This document shows, one piece after another, positions 26,595 through 35,528 of a stretch of 64,000 nucleotides of DNA (within the stretch, counting starts at the first letter, position 1; every line of letters begins with the position of its first letter). The translations under genes and the position numbers were made by a program. Below the pieces are notes generated by a model, which had not been told where the DNA came from, did no database searches, and saw only the letters and a list, made by a program, of their open reading frames with translations. The DNA is from GCA-2401155 sp045047085 (GTDB taxonomy: Bacteria > Pseudomonadota > Alphaproteobacteria > Rhizobiales > Rhizobiaceae), in contig JASFYT010000031.1 of NCBI GenBank assembly GCA_045047085.1, positions 7,809 through 71,808 of the forward strand, read 5' to 3'.

Positions 26595-27695
26595 ATGAGT
26601 TACGATCAAGCAAAAATTGTTGAGGCCATTCGTGCCTTTGAAGCTGGTGAGATTGTTGTTGTTGTTGATGATGATGGTCGCGAGAATGAAGGTGATTTGA
26701 TTGTTGCTGCCGTTCATTGCACCACCGAAAAGATGGCTTTCATCATTCGCCACACCAGCGGCATTGTTTGTACGCCGATGACGGCAGAAGAGGCTCAGCG
26801 GCTGAACCTTGCCCCTATGGTTGCAGAAAATAACGCGCCCCATGCAACCGCCTTTACAGTGTCCGTTGATTATAAGCATGACACCACCACAGGAATTTCT
26901 GCCGAGGAACGCAATTCAACTGTTCGGGCATTGGCGAACCCCAATTCCGGCGCACTGGATTTTGTGCGCCCCGGCCATATCTTTCCGCTGGTTGCAAAAG
27001 AAGGCGGTGTCCTGATGCGCTCCGGCCATACAGAGGCAGCGGTTGATCTTTGCCGCCTGGCTGAACTGCCTGAGGTTGGTGTAATTTCCGAACTGGTCAA
27101 TGACGATGGCACTGTGATGCGTGGGCCGCAAGTGAACGCATTTGCCGAGGAAAACAAGCTGCACATTATTTCGGTTGCCGACATGATTTCCTATCGTCAG
27201 CGCAAGGAAAGCATGGTCGAGCAGGTGGAGCAATTTGAAATTGAAACCACGGCCGGTATAGCCATGGCATACACATACAAAACCAAATGGGATGCGATGC
27301 ATCATCTTGCAGTTGTGTTTGGCGACATTCGTGACGGGCAGAATATCCCGGTGCGATTGCAAATTGAATCAATCATTGATGATGTATTCGGCACGGCGAA
27401 ATCCTTGAGCAACGCTTTGGAGGAAATCGCCAAGAACGGACGCGGCGTTGTGGTTTATTTGCGCGAGGGCGCGGTGGGGGTTGTTAATCCCGGGCACCAG
27501 CTTGTCGATGAAGGGCGCGAACATCATAACGAAGCCAAATCTCGGCAAGAAGAATGGCTGGAGATTGGGCTTGGCGCTCAAATTTTGAAAGATCTGGGTA
27601 TACAGTCCATAGAACTCATGGCATCGCGCGAACGTCATTATGTGGGGCTTGAGGGCTTCGGTATTGAAATTGTAAAGACACTTCTAACCGAATAG
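26595..27695 (+). CDS. ribB: 3,4-dihydroxy-2-butanone 4-phosphate synthase with degenerate GTP-cyclohydrolase-II-like domain
   Basis: A 366-residue riboflavin-pathway protein. The N-terminal domain (about 1-205) is a complete RibB: VVVVDDDGRENEGDLIVAA, RHTSGIVCTPMT, FTVSVDYKHDTTTGISAEER and RPGHIFPL, with RSGHTEAAVDL. The C-terminal part resembles GTP cyclohydrolase II but lacks the zinc cysteines: where RibA has a GDVFGSxRCDCG-type motif, this protein has DVFGTAKSLSN. So only the butanone-phosphate activity is expected. This architecture is common in rhizobia (RibBX-like). The true start is ATG 26595, not the longer frame from 26493 inside aroC. Confidence 0.94.
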   Translation: MSYDQAKIVEAIRAFEAGEIVVVVDDDGRENEGDLIVAAVHCTTEKMAFIIRHTSGIVCTPMTAEEAQRLNLAPMVAENNAPHATAFTVSVDYKHDTTTGISAEERNSTVRALANPNSGALDFVRPGHIFPLVAKEGGVLMRSGHTEAAVDLCRLAELPEVGVISELVNDDGTVMRGPQVNAFAEENKLHIISVADMISYRQRKESMVEQVEQFEIETTAGIAMAYTYKTKWDAMHHLAVVFGDIRDGQNIPVRLQIESIIDDVFGTAKSLSNALEEIAKNGRGVVVYLREGAVGVVNPGHQLVDEGREHHNEAKSRQEEWLEIGLGAQILKDLGIQSIELMASRERHYVGLEGFGIEIVKTLLTE

Positions 27696-27705
27696 GACAT
27701 CCACC

Positions 27706-28602
27706 ATGCGCCGTATCCTTGCAAGCTTGCTATTAATTGCCTCGTTAAACGGCGCAATCGCGGCAGACAAATTGGTGGTGGAGAAACTGGATGCAGACAG
27801 TTACCCCGCTGAAATCGTTATCGACCCGCGCAAACCATCTAAAAACGGTCTACCTGACGGAAAAATTTCCACGATAAAAGGCGATATTATTGCCGCTTGG
27901 TATTCGAGACCAACAGAACGCTATCGCCACGGAATATTGGGGGATAAAATTGAAGCGGGGAGCCTGAAAGTCAGAACCCGGTTTGGAGCCACCCTCACCT
28001 ATCGTCTACCCCGCTCAGAAGTATTTGAGGATATCACTCCCCGTCTGGTTGATCTTGACCGCAACGGAACGATTGAAGTCATCACCATCCGTTCATCCGT
28101 GAGCAAAGGGGCAGCGATCACCGTCTATGGCCTCAACGGTCCTCTGCTGGTACAAAAGGCGACTACCCCTCATATCGGGCTTAGCAATCGCTGGCTGAAT
28201 ATCGCTGGTATTAGTAATTTCAGCCGTGGTAAAACACTCGAAATTGCAGCCGTTATCACTCCGCACATTGGCGGGACTTTGAAATTCTATAAATACAACC
28301 GCGGTAAATTGCTGCAAAGGGCCACAGCTTCCGGGCTTTCAAACCATGTGATCGGCTCGCGGGAACAACGGCTATCAGTGGTCCTCGATTATGACGGGAA
28401 CGGAACACCGGACTTGGCCCTTCCCTCTGCCGATCGCCAGTCGTTGTATGTCATGAGCCTGACCGGTAGCGGAATGGTTCTCCTTGCTGAAGCGGTGCTT
28501 CCCAGCCCCATCAACAAAGCCATCGCATTGAAGGACAAAGGTAAAAACGTACAGTTTATTGTCGGTCTTGAAGATGGCACTGTCTATTCTGTCCACCGGT
28601 AA
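27706..28602 (+). CDS. Exported FG-GAP/VCBS-like repeat protein
   Basis: A 298-residue protein with a signal peptide (MRRILASLLLIASLNGAIAA). The mature part looks like a beta-propeller: repeated blade-like segments, and two calcium-loop motifs of the FG-GAP/VCBS type, DLDRNGTIEV and DYDGNGTPDLAL. It ends in a last blade GLEDGTVYSVHR. No enzymatic motif is visible. It follows ribB after 10 bases but has no obvious link to riboflavin synthesis. Likely periplasmic; function unknown. Confidence 0.8.
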   Translation: MRRILASLLLIASLNGAIAADKLVVEKLDADSYPAEIVIDPRKPSKNGLPDGKISTIKGDIIAAWYSRPTERYRHGILGDKIEAGSLKVRTRFGATLTYRLPRSEVFEDITPRLVDLDRNGTIEVITIRSSVSKGAAITVYGLNGPLLVQKATTPHIGLSNRWLNIAGISNFSRGKTLEIAAVITPHIGGTLKFYKYNRGKLLQRATASGLSNHVIGSREQRLSVVLDYDGNGTPDLALPSADRQSLYVMSLTGSGMVLLAEAVLPSPINKAIALKDKGKNVQFIVGLEDGTVYSVHR

Positions 28603-28678
28603 GAAGCCGCAGGGCTCCAACAATTGTTGACTTGTAACAGGTGCTGATTTCACAATCAGAGCCAACCGGAGACTAGTC

Positions 28679-29605
28679 ATGACCACCGTCGTTTTCTCAC
28701 ACCCAAGCAGTCTTGATCATATCACGCCGCCCGGGCACCCGGAGCGTCCTGACCGGATAAGGGCTGTGGAACGAGCGCTCAGCCATTCAGATTTCGATGA
28801 TCTTGAACGCATGGATGCGCCTGCGGCCGATTCCAAGATGTTCGAATTGGCCCATCCGGAATCACACGTAAAAATGCTGGAAGGCCGTATTCCTGAAACC
28901 GGCATTGTGGTCATTGATGCTGATACCAGTGCCAGCCCAAAAAGCTGGGATGCTGTACGCCATTCTGTTGGTGGAGCACTTGAGGGAGTGGACTGCGTTT
29001 TCGACGGGCGCGCCGACAATGTTTTTTCTTATATGCGCCCACCGGGACATCATGCGGAAAAAACGACTGCTATGGGTTTTTGCTTCGTTAATTCGATTGC
29101 CATTGCCGCGCGTTACGCGCAGGAGAAATACGGTATTGAACGTGTCGCAATCATTGATTGGGACGTGCATCACGGTAATGGGACGCAGGATATTTTCTAC
29201 GAAGATGATAGCGTACTCTTTGCCTCGACCCATCAAATGCCGCTTTATCCTGGAACCGGTGCAAAGCATGAAACCGGCACCGGCAACATTTTCAATGCGC
29301 CTCTTAGCGAAGGGGATGGCGGTGACGCGTTCAGGGAAGCATTTACCTCGAATATTCTCCCGGCGGTCGATAATTTTGCCCCTGAACTGATATTAATTTC
29401 AGCAGGCTTCGATGCTCACTTTAAAGACCCTCTTGCAGGTATTAAGTTAATAGAAGATGACTTCGACTGGGCTACCGCAAAAGTGATGGAACTTGCCGAA
29501 AAACACTGTGAAAACCGACTTGTTAGCCTGCTTGAAGGGGGTTACGATCTGGAAGGTTTGGCCGATTCTGCGGCCGCACATGTCAGACGCCTGAAACTGG
29601 GCTAA
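28679..29605 (+). CDS. Histone-deacetylase family zinc hydrolase (acetylpolyamine/acetoin-utilisation type)
   Basis: A 308-residue member of the arginase/deacetylase superfamily. MRPPGHHAEKTTAMGFCFVN gives the tandem His, VAIIDWDVHHGNGTQDIF the zinc Asp and His, and ISAGFDAHFKDPL the second zinc Asp; LLEGGYDLEGL closes the site. Bacterial members act on acetylated polyamines or other small amides rather than histones. It sits immediately before xseB, an arrangement common in rhizobia. Start ATG 28679 follows CCGGAGACTAGTC. Confidence 0.92.
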   Translation: MTTVVFSHPSSLDHITPPGHPERPDRIRAVERALSHSDFDDLERMDAPAADSKMFELAHPESHVKMLEGRIPETGIVVIDADTSASPKSWDAVRHSVGGALEGVDCVFDGRADNVFSYMRPPGHHAEKTTAMGFCFVNSIAIAARYAQEKYGIERVAIIDWDVHHGNGTQDIFYEDDSVLFASTHQMPLYPGTGAKHETGTGNIFNAPLSEGDGGDAFREAFTSNILPAVDNFAPELILISAGFDAHFKDPLAGIKLIEDDFDWATAKVMELAEKHCENRLVSLLEGGYDLEGLADSAAAHVRRLKLG

Positions 29606-29620
29606 TAGCGAGATATTTTT

Positions 29621-29872
29621 ATGGCTGAAGAAAAACAAACCAAAAGTGTTACCAAGATGAGCTTTGAGGATTCTCTCTCCCAGCTTGAGGGCATTGTTGA
29701 AAACCTCGAGCAGGGCAATGTTCCTTTGGATAAATCCATTGAATTTTACGAGCGCGGAGAAAAGCTGCGCGATCATTGCCAAACACTGCTTAGAGCAGCG
29801 GAAGATAAAGTAGAAAAAATTCGCGTCGGTGCAGATGGTTCGGCCCAAGGGACGGAACCTTTGGACTCTTAG
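29621..29872 (+). CDS. xseB: Exodeoxyribonuclease VII small subunit
   Basis: An 83-residue helical protein with the XseB core MSFEDSLSQLEGIVENLEQGNVPLDKSIEFYERGEKLRDHCQ split over its two helices, followed by LLRAAEDKVEKI. It pairs with XseA, not in this window, to degrade single-stranded DNA. It starts 15 bases after the deacetylase stop. In many rhizobia dxs would follow; here a SCO gene follows instead. Confidence 0.95.
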   Translation: MAEEKQTKSVTKMSFEDSLSQLEGIVENLEQGNVPLDKSIEFYERGEKLRDHCQTLLRAAEDKVEKIRVGADGSAQGTEPLDS

Positions 29873-29898
29873 ATACAGCATATAGAGTAGCAATATTC

Positions 29899-30489
29899 AT
29901 GAAGAAATTTCGAATACTCATTTGGGTAGCTATTGCGACATTGCTATCGGTTCTGGCATTTGCCCAATACAACAAGACCAATATGAAGGCTTCCATTGTT
30001 GTGGCCATCGGAGGCCCGTTTGATCTTATTCGCACCGATGACGGTTTGCCCATCACCTATGATGACCTCAAAGGCAAGCCTCACGCGATATTTTTTGGCT
30101 TCACCAATTGCCCTGAGGTTTGCCCGACCACGCTTTTTGAAGCCAGTGCATGGCTGAAACAACTTGGCGATGATGCCGATAAATTGAAATTTTATTTCTT
30201 TACCATCGACCCCGAACGCGACACGAGGGAAATTCTGGCTGAATATGTGGGTGCTTTCGACCCACGGATTGTCGGCATAACCGGCACACCGGAAAATATG
30301 CAACAAGCCATTTCTGCGTATCGGGTCTATGCAAAAAAAGTTCCGTTGGAAGATGGCGACTATACGATGGACCACACCGCATCGATTTATCTGATGAATT
30401 CAGACGGAAGTTTTTCCGGCACGATTTCATATGGCGAAAGTGGTGAAACAGCTCTTGAAAAACTCAAGAACCTTTTGAAATCTAATTAG
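29899..30489 (+). CDS. SCO1/SenC family copper chaperone
   Basis: A 196-residue membrane-anchored thioredoxin-fold protein. An N-terminal helix (FRILIWVAIATLLSVLAFAQ) anchors it to the inner membrane with the domain in the periplasm. FFGFTNCPEVCPTTLFEAS carries the copper-binding CxxxC and MDHTASIYLMNSDG the conserved His. SCO proteins load or reduce the CuA site of cytochrome oxidase subunit II, so it probably serves the CtaC encoded about 11 kb upstream. It lies in an unexpected place, between xseB and tlyA. Confidence 0.94.
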   Translation: MKKFRILIWVAIATLLSVLAFAQYNKTNMKASIVVAIGGPFDLIRTDDGLPITYDDLKGKPHAIFFGFTNCPEVCPTTLFEASAWLKQLGDDADKLKFYFFTIDPERDTREILAEYVGAFDPRIVGITGTPENMQQAISAYRVYAKKVPLEDGDYTMDHTASIYLMNSDGSFSGTISYGESGETALEKLKNLLKSN

Positions 30490-30638
30490 ATCGTGCCGGG
30501 CGGCTCTTTTTCACCGGAGCAAATCGTATTACATTCGGCGCATTTATTTACCAAATATCAACCATGTTTATTGGCAGTTTTATAACCATCGTATGGCAAA
30601 ATTGATCTCGGGATAAACCATTTGAGAGTTCATTTGCC

Positions 30639-30998
30639 ATGCGTAACATTGGCCACAAATTATTACTGTCATCGCTGGTGATGATTGTCGGCGCTTCAAC
30701 AGCGTGTGCAGGCATTCTAGTTGGGTTCCAGCACTCAAACGATAGTGTCATTGGTCTGCGCGGTTCAATTGGCATAAATGATTGGGAACGCACCACCTCA
30801 TTTGCTGATAGTGTTTTTCTTCCCAGTGTTTCCCAAATTGAGAAAATGAATAATTCAAGCATGATGCTGGACGAAAACGGACTTCTGCTGGATCATATGG
30901 CCACGGGCAGTGTGGGCGGAAAAAACATTGAAAAAACTGTTGTTTGGGACCGCTTTGATGGTACTGGCAAACAGATCGCCAACGGGCTTACAGACTGA
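30639..30998 (+). CDS. Small exported protein of unknown function
   Basis: A 119-residue protein with a signal peptide (LLLSSLVMIVGASTACA, cleavage before GILVGF). The mature 90 residues are polar, with few charged clusters and one cysteine only in the leader. I recognise no family. A short hairpin CAGACT-GAA-AGTCTG (30991-31005) overlaps its stop and is followed by TTTAAATTTTTC, a weak terminator candidate. It stands alone between the SCO gene and tlyA, with 149 bases upstream and 62 downstream. Confidence 0.6.
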   Translation: MRNIGHKLLLSSLVMIVGASTACAGILVGFQHSNDSVIGLRGSIGINDWERTTSFADSVFLPSVSQIEKMNNSSMMLDENGLLLDHMATGSVGGKNIEKTVVWDRFDGTGKQIANGLTD

Positions 30999-31060
30999 AA
31001 GTCTGCGCTGAGGTTTAAATTTTTCTTGTAAACCAACCATTCGCAAGCCATGAAACCTTC

Positions 31061-31810
31061 ATGGATACGAAATCAAAAATCCGACTGGATAATTTGCTGG
31101 TAGAACGCGGGTTCTACAATAGCCGCTCACGCGCTCGCGATGCCATTGCGCGGGGTTGCGTCTTGGTGGCTGGAAAGCCTGCGTTAAAATCTGGTCGTAC
31201 TCTGACATTTGATAGCGCCGTCGAAATCAATGATCCGGCCATGACCTATGTTTCGCGCTCCGCGTTAAAACTAATCGAAGGACTTGAGATATCCAGTTTC
31301 GATCCGGCTGGTCGTATCGCTCTGGATATTGGCGCATCGACTGGTGGCTTTACTCAAGTATTGCTGGAACATGACGCTAAACATGTGTTTGCAGTTGATG
31401 TTGGTCACGGGCAGATGGACGCGGCCCTTGCCAGTGACCCACGCGTAACCAATCTTGAAAATCTCAATGCGCGTGAATTATCGATTGATGATCTTGGTGG
31501 TGTGGTGCCAGAGTTTCTGGTTTGCGATGTGAGTTTCATCTCGCTCAAGCTTGCTCTTCCCCCAGCACTTGATATAGCTGCCAGCGGCGCACACGGGATT
31601 TTTCTCGTCAAGCCGCAATTTGAACTGGGCCGTGACCATATTGGCAGAGGTGGTCTGGTGAAAGATAAAGATGCAGCCAAGGAATGTGCTCAGGCGCTTT
31701 CCGATTGGCTGGATAGTTGCCCCGGATGGCAATGCACCCATTTTTTGCCCTCACCGATCTTTGGCGGGGATGGCAATGAAGAATATTTGATAGCAGGAAC
31801 GAAACGATGA
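31061..31810 (+). CDS. tlyA: TlyA family rRNA (cytidine-2'-O)-methyltransferase
   Basis: A 249-residue protein with an N-terminal S4 RNA-binding domain (RLDNLLVERGFYNSRSRARDAIARGCVLV) and an FtsJ/RrmJ-like SAM methyltransferase domain (ALDIGASTGGFTQVLLEH, FAVDVGHGQMD, VCDVSFISLKLALP, FLVKPQFELG). TlyA enzymes methylate ribose of cytidines in 16S and/or 23S rRNA; older annotations call them hemolysins. Its stop overlaps the next start as ATGA (31807-31810), so the two RNA methyltransferases are translationally coupled. Confidence 0.94.
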   Translation: MDTKSKIRLDNLLVERGFYNSRSRARDAIARGCVLVAGKPALKSGRTLTFDSAVEINDPAMTYVSRSALKLIEGLEISSFDPAGRIALDIGASTGGFTQVLLEHDAKHVFAVDVGHGQMDAALASDPRVTNLENLNARELSIDDLGGVVPEFLVCDVSFISLKLALPPALDIAASGAHGIFLVKPQFELGRDHIGRGGLVKDKDAAKECAQALSDWLDSCPGWQCTHFLPSPIFGGDGNEEYLIAGTKR

Positions 31811-33033
31811 ATGAACTGGTAATTGACCGCTTGGGCGCACAGGGCGACGGCGTGGCAAATTCAAATGAAGGCAGTGTCTTTGTACCTTTCACCCTGCAAG
31901 GTGAAACTGTGTCCGTAAGCGGCGCTGGCAAGCGGCGTGATCTGGAGGCCATCGTCTCCCCTTCCCCGTCACGCATTGAACCCCTATGCGTGCATTTTGG
32001 CAAATGCGGCGGCTGTCAGCTTCAACACATGGAACAAAGTGCTTATCTCGAATGGAAGCGGGATTTGGTAAAATCGGCACTACAATCTGAAAATATTTCG
32101 ATTGAGGTTGATCCTGTACGCACCTTTGAAAACGGTAAAAGACGGCGTGCCGTTTTTTCAGCCCGTCAAACCAATGAAGGCATGGTGCTTGGTTATCTGG
32201 AGCGCAATTCCCATACCATGATTGCGGTAAAGGAATGTCCGGTTCTTCTGCCAGAAATAGTTCAAGCGATTGAACCGATTAAGCAGATGGTTTCCGGGCT
32301 TCTTCCGGCGAATGATACTTCCCATGTAAGCGTTTTGGCTTGTGACAACGGCCTGGATGTTGCGGTTGAATGCGAAAAATCACCATCGAACCAGCAACGC
32401 CAGACCGTCATCCGACGTTTCATGGAAACCAATTTTTGCCGTTTGTCGGTAAATGGCGAAGTCTTAATTGAGCAAAAGCCACCACTGCTTACATTCGGAA
32501 AGACCAAGATCGCGCCTGCACCGGGAGGTTTTGTTCAAGCTATAAAACTTGCAGAAACCGCCATGAGTGAAATGGTTATTTCCCATCTTGCCCGCTGCAA
32601 AAAGACTGCTGATTTATTCTGCGGCAGCGGCACGTTTGCGTTAAATCTCGCGGAATTTTCAACCGTGATTGCACTAGAGTCCGAGGCTTCAGCAATAGCA
32701 GCACTCGAACTGGCGTGGCGTAATTCGGCAGGAAAACTGCGTACTATCAATGCGGAAAAGCGCGACCTTTCCCGTCGCCCACTTACTGCGGCCGAGATGA
32801 AAAAAATCGACGGAGTCGTTTTTGACCCGCCACGTGCGGGTGCTGAAATGCAGGTCAAACAATTGGCAAAATCGAAAGTCAAAAAGATCGCCGCAGTCTC
32901 CTGCAGCCCGACAACGCTGGCACGAGATTTACGCATCCTGATTAATGGCGGCTACAAATTACTGTCGGTGACACCGCTCGATCAATTCGCCTATACGCCA
33001 CATATCGAAGTCGTGGCTCTGTTGGAGCGCTAA
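31807..33033 (+). CDS. 23S rRNA (uracil-5-)-methyltransferase, RlmD/RumA-like
   Basis: A 408-residue RNA m5U methyltransferase. A TRAM domain (LVIDRLGAQGDGVANSNEGSVFVP region) is followed by the iron-sulfur cysteines CVHFGKCGGCQLQH and a fourth Cys in KECPVL. The SAM domain has DLFCGSGTFALNLA, VFDPPRAGAEMQ and the catalytic-cysteine motif AAVSCSPTTLARDL. The target uridine (747 or 1939 type) cannot be fixed from sequence. It starts inside the tlyA stop (ATGA) and its stop overlaps that of the convergent GlcD-like gene by four bases. Confidence 0.92.
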   Translation: MNELVIDRLGAQGDGVANSNEGSVFVPFTLQGETVSVSGAGKRRDLEAIVSPSPSRIEPLCVHFGKCGGCQLQHMEQSAYLEWKRDLVKSALQSENISIEVDPVRTFENGKRRRAVFSARQTNEGMVLGYLERNSHTMIAVKECPVLLPEIVQAIEPIKQMVSGLLPANDTSHVSVLACDNGLDVAVECEKSPSNQQRQTVIRRFMETNFCRLSVNGEVLIEQKPPLLTFGKTKIAPAPGGFVQAIKLAETAMSEMVISHLARCKKTADLFCGSGTFALNLAEFSTVIALESEASAIAALELAWRNSAGKLRTINAEKRDLSRRPLTAAEMKKIDGVVFDPPRAGAEMQVKQLAKSKVKKIAAVSCSPTTLARDLRILINGGYKLLSVTPLDQFAYTPHIEVVALLER

Positions 33034-34448
33034 AGTACTTTCCCCGGATTCATTAACCCTTGTGGGTCGATGGCCTTCTTCAGGGCTTTCATAAGGTTCA
33101 ATTCAACCGGGTCTTTGGTTTCAGCCATCATTTTCCGTTTCAATTTCCCAATGCCGTGCTCAGCCGAAATGGAGCCGTCGAGCAATAGCACAAGTTCATG
33201 GATTAGCCCGTTTATGCGTAAGCGGTTAGACAGAAATTTTTCGCTGTCTTCGCCCACTGGCACAGAAATATTATAGTGGATATTGCCATCTCCCATATGG
33301 CCGAAGCCACAGATGCGGGAGTTTGGAAGTTCGCGCATGATGATGGCTTCTGCTTTGGTAAAAAACTCGGGGACTGAATGAACCGGCACCGAGATATCAT
33401 GTTTGATAGAACCACCTTGCGGTTTTTGGGCCGGGGCCAGTGTTTCGCGAATACTCCAAAACTCTTCTTGTTGGGTTATGGATTGGGCAATAGCCGCATC
33501 GTTCACTACGCCATGTTCTAACGCCTCACCAAGAATTTCCTGCATCATTCCGCTGGCATCTCCCTCGGGTCGGTTGGATGAAATTTCCATAAGCACATAC
33601 CAAGGATGTGGGGCACCCATGGGATCACGGATCTGATCCTGATAGCGCAAGACAAATTCGATTCCAATACGCGGCATGATTTCAAAACCCGTAAGCGAAC
33701 TACCCGCGCCACCTTTGGCAATTTGCAGCAGGTCCAGCGCCTTTTGCGGGCTATCCAGCCCAATGAATGCTACATCGCGAGACTTCGGCTTAGGAAACAG
33801 TTTTAAGACAGCCGCTGTAACAATGCCCAGAGTACCTTCGGCGCCAATAAAAAGGCTCTTGAGGTTGTAGCCAGTATTATCTTTTTTTAACCGACGCAAG
33901 CCATTCCAAACATCACCGTTTGGCAGCACCACTTCGAGCCCCAACACCATTTCACGCGTGTTGCCATAGGCCAGCACACCTGTACCGCCGGCATTGGTGG
34001 AAATATTTCCGCCGACCTGACAGGACCCTTTTGAACCGATGGACAAGGGAAACAGGCGATCATTTTCATCGGCCAATTTTTGGGCATTTTCCAGAATGTA
34101 GCCTGCTTCCAATGTCATGGTGTCTCCGGCCAAATCTAAATCACGAACCTTGTTCATGCGACCGAGTGCCACGACAATTTCATCATTGGTATCGTTGGGA
34201 ACGCCACCAGCCACATGGCCGGTATGACCACCTTGCGGCACTATTTTCGTACCCGTCTCATATGCAAGTTTTAGGATTGCCGCTACTTCGGTAGTGTTGG
34301 CAGGAAGGAGTACCAACGGTGTTCTACCGATGTAAATATCGCGATTGTCGTGGATGTAGTGGCTCTGATCACCACTATCATCAATGGCATATTTATCGCC
34401 GACGATATCGGTGAAGTGTTGCAATAGGTCTTTAGAAATCTCGGTCAA
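33030..34448 (-). CDS. FAD-binding D-2-hydroxyacid dehydrogenase (GlcD-like)
   Basis: A 472-residue flavoprotein of the FAD_binding_4 / FAD-oxidase_C family. The FAD domain shows ILKLAYETGTKIVPQGGHTGHVAGGV and GSCQVGGNISTNAGGTGVLAYGNTR; the C-terminal substrate domain has CGFGHMGDGNIHYNISVP (metal-binding His) and SISAEHGIGKLKR, typical of D-lactate, glycolate and D-2-hydroxyglutarate dehydrogenases. Electron acceptor unknown. The start is a TTG at 34448 with AAGGGACTAAATAG before it; no nearby ATG fits. The Sua5 gene ends 12 bases upstream, so they share a transcript. Confidence 0.92.
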   Translation of the reverse strand: MTEISKDLLQHFTDIVGDKYAIDDSGDQSHYIHDNRDIYIGRTPLVLLPANTTEVAAILKLAYETGTKIVPQGGHTGHVAGGVPNDTNDEIVVALGRMNKVRDLDLAGDTMTLEAGYILENAQKLADENDRLFPLSIGSKGSCQVGGNISTNAGGTGVLAYGNTREMVLGLEVVLPNGDVWNGLRRLKKDNTGYNLKSLFIGAEGTLGIVTAAVLKLFPKPKSRDVAFIGLDSPQKALDLLQIAKGGAGSSLTGFEIMPRIGIEFVLRYQDQIRDPMGAPHPWYVLMEISSNRPEGDASGMMQEILGEALEHGVVNDAAIAQSITQQEEFWSIRETLAPAQKPQGGSIKHDISVPVHSVPEFFTKAEAIIMRELPNSRICGFGHMGDGNIHYNISVPVGEDSEKFLSNRLRINGLIHELVLLLDGSISAEHGIGKLKRKMMAETKDPVELNLMKALKKAIDPQGLMNPGKVL

Positions 34449-34460
34449 CTATTTAGTCCC

Positions 34461-35423
34461 TTATTGCTTCGGTCGTGGTGCCGCTGCTCTCATCAATCGA
34501 TCGTTGATTGCTATCCCTAATCCCTCATTTGGAATTGGTTGAACGCATATGGTATTTACACCCATTTCATCGAGTGATTTCAATGCACTATATAAATTAG
34601 CCGCAGCTTCCGCCAGATTGCTTTTGTTACTGAGATTGATAGTTTTTCCATTGTCTGGACTGGCCGGTCCAAAACCGAGATAGCCGCAATCTGCATCCGG
34701 GCTATCCACATTAATTTTTACCTGCGCATTGGGTGCATAATGACTTTTCATCATGCCAGGCGCGAGAATTTTACCGCCAGCATCGTGAGACAGCACTTCA
34801 ACTCCGGTGATTTTTGATATCATTTCTGTGGTAATTGCACCGGGGCGAAGCATGGTGATGGTGCCGTTATTTATTGCGACAATTGTCGATTCCAGACCCA
34901 CGATGCAAGGACCACCATCAAGCACCAACAAATCCTCACCCTTATACTCCTCTGCCACATGAGCAGCTTTTGTCGGCGATATGCCTCCAGATTTATTAGC
35001 GCTGGGCGCAGCTAAAGGTTTGCCAAACTTGCCTATCAATTGTCGCGACACCCCATCAGGGCAGCGAAGGCCGATGGTTCCAAGCCCGGCCGTCACAAGT
35101 TCATGCACGTCTGAATTTTTAACCTCTGGCACGACAATAGTTAGAGGCCCCGGCCAGAATTCCTCGCATAATTTTACTGCAAGTGTATTAAGGATGCCGT
35201 ACTTTTTTGCCATTGCGATATCGCTCACGTGACAAATGAGCGGGTTGAATTTTGGGCGTCCCTTGCGCTCGAAAATACCTGCAATAGCCAAGCCGTTGGT
35301 GGCATCTGCTGCAAGGCCATAAACCGTTTCGGTCGGGATAGCGATTTGTCGACCATTGGTGAGTTCTGCTAACATTTTTTCGAATGCGGAGGCGCTGGGA
35401 TTTGATGGCAGCAATTGCACCAT
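34461..35423 (-). CDS. L-threonylcarbamoyladenylate synthase (Sua5/YwlC)
   Basis: A 320-residue enzyme supplying threonylcarbamoyl-AMP for the t6A37 modification of ANN-reading tRNAs. The YrdC domain (about 15-205) has IAIPTETVYGLAADA, IFERKGRPKFNPLICHV and APSANKSGGISPT; a C-terminal Sua5 extension follows with LAPGMMKSHYAPNAQV, which places it in the long Sua5 class rather than short TsaC. Cytosolic. It is divergent from the acyl-CoA dehydrogenase gene with 105 bases between starts. Confidence 0.95.
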   Translation of the reverse strand: MVQLLPSNPSASAFEKMLAELTNGRQIAIPTETVYGLAADATNGLAIAGIFERKGRPKFNPLICHVSDIAMAKKYGILNTLAVKLCEEFWPGPLTIVVPEVKNSDVHELVTAGLGTIGLRCPDGVSRQLIGKFGKPLAAPSANKSGGISPTKAAHVAEEYKGEDLLVLDGGPCIVGLESTIVAINNGTITMLRPGAITTEMISKITGVEVLSHDAGGKILAPGMMKSHYAPNAQVKINVDSPDADCGYLGFGPASPDNGKTINLSNKSNLAEAAANLYSALKSLDEMGVNTICVQPIPNEGLGIAINDRLMRAAAPRPKQ

Positions 35424-35528
35424 TTTGGTATTTTCCGGAGGTTTGACTATAAAAAATCACATTGACGTATACGTAAATTTTCGTCAAGACAATGGGACGA
35501 ACTTCTATGCCATTCGAGGAGATGTCCC

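Noticed and set aside
26113..26879. Overlapping minus-strand frames opposite aroC and ribB
   Set aside because: Antisense to two conserved enzymes, with translations that match no family; open only because of codon bias.
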